NCBI GenBank assembly: GCA_024239075.1 | Contig: JANBVI010000069.1 | Coordinates: 1-64,000 of the forward strand | DNA: 64,000 nt | Origin: Fischerella sp. CENA71 | Lineage (GTDB): Bacteria > Cyanobacteriota > Cyanobacteriia > Cyanobacteriales > Nostocaceae | Direction: 5' to 3' | Part shown: piece after piece, positions 63,401 to 64,000 of the stretch | How the letters are laid out: the number at the start of each line of letters is the position of its first letter | Position numbering within the stretch: position 1 is the stretch's first letter | Program-made: the position numbers and the translations under genes | The notes under the pieces: model-generated | The model's input: only the letters and a program-made list of their open reading frames with translations | Told to the model about the DNA's origin: nothing | Databases searched by the model: none

Positions 63401-63911
63401 TGCTGCGGCTTTAGAACAAGTGAAAAAGTTTTCTTGGTCAAAAATGGCAGAAATTGTCAGTTCGGCTTTAATCGATGCGACACTTTTATATTTAAATCTT
63501 AAGGAGACAAATTTAATTATTTTTCCTGATTGGTTGCAACCAGAAGAATTAATCGGTCTAGAGTTGGCACAAATAATTAAGACACTAGCAACTCATCCTG
63601 ATAGTTGCAATATGACTTTACTAATTGACACTAATAATATTGCTACTGAAGATGCAGAGTTATTGTTATCGAGTGTCACCATGAATCTTCTCATGGAGGA
63701 AGATTTAGATATAACTGATGGATTAGAAATTTCTCTCGTGGAAAATTTAGCTGAGATTCAGTGGAAAATTTTATTACCTCGCCTTCATGGGCGAATTGTT
63801 TTAGAACATGAAAATCAACAAGCATTAATACAAGCAAAAGTGGATACTCTGACATCTTATGAATTAGCAAGTTTCAGCCAAGCACGAGATCAAGAGTTTT
63901 TTTTTACTTAA
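60432..63911 (+). CDS. FkbM methyltransferase fused to two family-4-type glycosyltransferases
   Basis: About 1159 residues from ATG 60432 (a GTG at 60417 is also in frame). Domain order: FkbM-type SAM methyltransferase (1-220; [32 protein letters not shown]), a linker, glycosyltransferase 1 (about 280-645; [35 protein letters not shown]), glycosyltransferase 2 (about 660-1010; [31 protein letters not shown]), and a C-terminal domain. It probably builds and methylates a surface polysaccharide. The frame ends in nine T residues followed by a stop, and a TPR-like frame continues beyond. Confidence 0.9.
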   Translation: [1159 protein letters not shown]

Positions 63912-64000
63912 GTAATAAATTATTCGCTGAAGGAAGATGGCAAGAAGCGATCGCCTCATATCAAAAATTGATAGAATTGCAGCAAGTAAATACAGATATT
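63905..64000 (+). CDS. TPR-like continuation in a shifted frame (cut by the window end)
   Basis: Right after the T9 run (63897-63905), another frame reads YLSNKLFAEGRWQEAIASYQ and KLIELQQVNTDI to the end of the window. This is a clear start of a tetratricopeptide repeat. It has no start codon or ribosome site of its own, and joins the large glycosyltransferase in frame if the T run were seven or ten. It is therefore the 3' part of that gene behind a frameshift, or a slippage product. Confidence 0.5.

Overview
The window is chromosomal DNA of a cyanobacterium, most likely a filamentous Nostocales member (Calothrix/Tolypothrix/Nostoc type; the genus cannot be read from the sequence). Support comes from the very frequent HIP1 octamer GCGATCGC, from genes typical of cyanobacteria (PAM68-type photosystem II assembly factor, COP23, an RRM protein beside rpsU, arogenate dehydrogenase, DUF3120, a TIGR03279-type radical SAM protein), and from AT-rich intergenic DNA full of heptamer-like repeats, palindromes and MITE-like elements.

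Layout. 0.2-5.6 kb: a DUF6391 membrane protein, a small LuxR regulator, a fructokinase, two stress-type small proteins and a NarL-type regulator. 6.7-11.3 kb: a signalling block with a Rcp1-like receiver, two receiver-histidine kinase fusions, a DUF2294 protein and another receiver. 11.9-14.8 kb: the most unusual segment, a Ro60/TROVE gene preceded by four Y-RNA-like non-coding RNAs interleaved with two small genes; two of the RNAs carry complete tRNA-like domains. A fifth, larger RNA of the same architecture lies at 18.1 kb, directly before an AAA ATPase. 14.9-24.4 kb: rpsU and rbp, a vWA protein, a MinD-like ATPase, two AAA ATPases, a Nudix hydrolase, a GNAT acetyltransferase, a PLP-dependent dehydratase, an RNA 2'-phosphotransferase (KptA) and a PadR regulator. 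25-43 kb: mostly housekeeping and envelope genes (LpxB-like protein, phytol/polyprenol kinase, O-antigen-ligase-like protein, RecB-like nuclease, rpsO-PAM68, DAHP synthase, TyrA, UppP). 44-52 kb: radical SAM protein, GHL10-type glycoside hydrolase, and a CBS-PAS histidine kinase followed by a receiver-EAL protein. 52-59 kb: small accessory genes, remnants of a NACHT gene and of a toxin-antitoxin module, and an amidohydrolase/isochorismatase/cupin group. 60.4 kb to the end: a large FkbM methyltransferase-double glycosyltransferase whose reading frame ends at a nine-T run, with a TPR-like continuation in another frame.

How it fits together. Ro proteins bind Y RNAs and in bacteria assist RNA maturation and decay. 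The operon-like arrangement (promoter near 11.9 kb, Y RNAs placed between ORFs, strong hairpin after the Ro gene) suggests one transcript that is processed to release several Y RNAs. KptA, Nudix and AAA proteins within 10 kb point loosely to RNA repair or quality control, but only the Ro-Y pairing is supported directly. Two other intergenic regions (31.97-32.09 kb and 36.28-36.46 kb) fold by eye into multi-helix RNAs ending in U-runs and are candidate small RNAs or leaders.
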